Notes under the pieces: generated by a model
The model's input: the letters and a program-made list of their open reading frames with translations, nothing else
Database searches by the model: none
What the model was told of the DNA's origin: nothing
Shown: piece by piece, positions 62,690 to 64,000 of the stretch
How positions within the stretch are numbered: position 1 is the first letter of the stretch
Layout: each line of letters starts with the position of its first letter
Made by a program: the position numbers and the translations under genes
Origin: Neisseriaceae bacterium
GTDB lineage: Bacteria > Pseudomonadota > Gammaproteobacteria > Burkholderiales > UBA11063
NCBI GenBank assembly: GCA_003963245.1
Contig: RXJX01000011.1
Span: 62,837-126,836 of the forward strand
Reading direction: 5' to 3'
Length of the DNA stretch: 64,000 nt

Positions 62690-64000
62690 ATGTCATCTGA
62701 TATGATAGTAGTTATTGGTTTAATTTTAGCCAATGCTTTATTTACTATTTCCGATATGTCGGTAATAGCATCAAAAAAAACACGCTTGCAAACTTTAATT
62801 GATAACGGTAGTAAAAATGCTGTTCGAGCATTAAAATTGGCTGAAAATCCAACACACATAATTGCAACCACTCAGATCGGGCTCACGGTAGTTACGCTTT
62901 TGGAGGGGGCATTTGTTGAGGCTTCATTATCAGGGAAAGTAGCAGCATATTTTACTCAGATGGGCTATTTTCATGGGCAGGAAGCTCATATTGCTTCTGT
63001 GTCTGTTTTTGTAGTGGTAACTTTTTTATTAATTCTTTTTGGTGATATTTTACCTAAACGCATTGCGATATTATATCCTGAAGCAGTAGCAGTTACGCTT
63101 GCTCCCATCACGACCTTTGTTATCAAACTATTATTGCCAATTGTAACTAGTTTTGCATTTTTAAGCGACTCTATTTTGCGTTTATTTGGCTTATCAACTA
63201 AACGTAACGACGAAGTTTCCGAAGAAGATATTGAAACTATGTTTGAAGCTGGTGCACAGTCTGGGGTCTTAATTCAAGCGGAGAAAGATTTATTTGATAA
63301 TGTTTGGCGCTTGGATGAAAGCAAGGTTGGATCTTTGATGACACCACGTTCAGATATCGTTTTTATTGATGTTATGGCACCTTCGATAGATAATGTTGAG
63401 AAAATTCTGAATAACCCTTCACAAAATCTATTGATCTGTAAAGGGAGCTTAGATCATGTTCTGGGTTATATTCCAGCGGTAAAAGTGATTAAAGAAATTG
63501 TTCATCAATTTCATGAACACGTTGCTAAAGCACAGATGAATTGGACTGAAGGTTTAAAACCAATTCATAATATTCCTAATAGTTTAACTTTGATTGAGAT
63601 TTTGGAGTCATTTCGTTCTTTTAAAACTCATATCGCATTAGTCTATAACGAATTTGGGCATGTTGAGGGTTTAATTACCTTAGGTGATTTGGTAACGGCT
63701 GTCATTGGTGATATTCCTAGTGTTAATAGTGAAAGTATTCAACTGATCGAAAAAGATCCGTCTGGTAAATGGTTAGTCGATGGATTAGCTTCAATTAACG
63801 ACTTGCTGGATGAATTGGAAATTGATGATTTACCTGAGGGAGATGCAGGTAGTTATCAAACCGCGGCTGGATTCGTGATTTCATTTATTGGTCGCGAGCA
63901 TGGCAGGTTACCTAAGGTTTTTGACAAATTTGAGTTTGCTGATTACATCTTTGAGATAGTTGATATTGATCGTGATGGCGGCTATCGAGTTGATAAAATT
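62690..64000 (+). CDS. CNNM/CorC-family (hemolysin-like) membrane protein, cut by window end
   Basis: 437 codons are visible and no stop is reached. The N-terminal DUF21/CNNM domain (about residues 5-190) has four hydrophobic segments with the FGDILPKRIA motif. After a linker (SEEDIETMFEAGAQSG and the FRLDE-like VWRLDE) come a CBS-domain pair with MTPRSDIVFID (about 220-350) and the C-terminal transporter-associated CorC/HlyC domain (DDLPEGDAGSYQTAAGFV). The family handles divalent cations, mainly magnesium, at the inner membrane; older hemolysin names are not supported by function. The start ATG at 62690 follows AGGAATTGA. Only a few residues are likely to be missing. Confidence 0.9.
   Translation, partial: MSSDMIVVIGLILANALFTISDMSVIASKKTRLQTLIDNGSKNAVRALKLAENPTHIIATTQIGLTVVTLLEGAFVEASLSGKVAAYFTQMGYFHGQEAHIASVSVFVVVTFLLILFGDILPKRIAILYPEAVAVTLAPITTFVIKLLLPIVTSFAFLSDSILRLFGLSTKRNDEVSEEDIETMFEAGAQSGVLIQAEKDLFDNVWRLDESKVGSLMTPRSDIVFIDVMAPSIDNVEKILNNPSQNLLICKGSLDHVLGYIPAVKVIKEIVHQFHEHVAKAQMNWTEGLKPIHNIPNSLTLIEILESFRSFKTHIALVYNEFGHVEGLITLGDLVTAVIGDIPSVNSESIQLIEKDPSGKWLVDGLASINDLLDELEIDDLPEGDAGSYQTAAGFVISFIGREHGRLPKVFDKFEFADYIFEIVDIDRDGGYRVDKI

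Overview
This is an AT-rich stretch of a proteobacterial chromosome, densely packed with core genes and with one visibly accessory stretch. The gene set (ClpB, RpoD of the primary sigma-70 type, ZipA, DarP/YjgA, PmbA, BioH-type biotin synthesis, UvrC-PgsA, PabB-PabC fusion, type III pantothenate kinase, BPSS1780-like membrane proteins, DUF3141) points to a low-GC beta- or gammaproteobacterium. I lean to a Neisseriales-like betaproteobacterium, but that is inference from gene content only. No rRNA, tRNA or CRISPR array was found.

Layout. 1-1.7 kb: the 5' part of clpB on the minus strand, with a good heat-shock (sigma-32-like) promoter. 1.9-7.4 kb (+): two membrane proteins, then a compact folate cluster folBK-folP-folC-folE. 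7.4-9.9 kb (-): pabA and a pabB-pabC fusion, which supply the p-aminobenzoate consumed by FolP. 10-15.5 kb (-): a complete late biotin operon transcribed bioB-bioF-bioH-bioC-bioD-bioA with nearly every junction overlapping. 15.5-24.7 kb is the accessory zone: a repeat-rich AT spacer, a DUF1543 gene, an unnamed 52-codon gene with its own promoter and terminator, an S53 (sedolisin) protease with a beta-propeller lipoprotein, eroded gene remnants, and a 1299-residue lipoprotein built from cysteine-paired repeats. 24.7-30.5 kb: pirin, a flavodoxin-fold protein, a lone IS607-type serine recombinase, a Mur ligase of the cyanophycin-synthetase type without its ATP-grasp domain, the short-chain fatty acid transporter AtoE and a peroxiredoxin. 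30.6-38.8 kb: ubiA-uvrC-pgsA-rpoD-BON lipoprotein-recQ and rpsT. 38.9-45.5 kb (-): yggS-proC, then an operon of the exoribonuclease Rnm (RNase AM) with three tandem amino-acid permeases. 45.7-53.8 kb: an ethanolamine-utilisation operon and a convergent acs. 54-64 kb: pmbA/darP divergent pair, zipA, a DUF3141 hydrolase, ligA, a GNAT acetyltransferase, coaX and a CNNM/CorC-family membrane protein cut by the window end.

How the genes work together. The ethanolamine block forms a complete cytosolic route without a microcompartment: Eat imports ethanolamine, PduO-type adenosyltransferase makes the B12 cofactor, EutBC releases acetaldehyde and ammonia, an ExaC/AldB-type aldehyde dehydrogenase makes acetate, and Acs next door makes acetyl-CoA. 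The folate and pab genes form one pathway split over two convergent operons. The secreted protease and the lipoproteins look like an exported, surface-associated accessory set.

The observations most worth following up are the Rnm-permease operon with a terminator-like hairpin at the very start of its leader, the ATP-grasp-less cyanophycin-synthetase-like ligase, the 19-bp-phased TTCGTA array between bioB and the DUF1543 gene, the 52-residue orphan gene, the cysteine-paired giant lipoprotein, the acidic C-terminal tail on RpoD, and the N-terminal extension of FolP.
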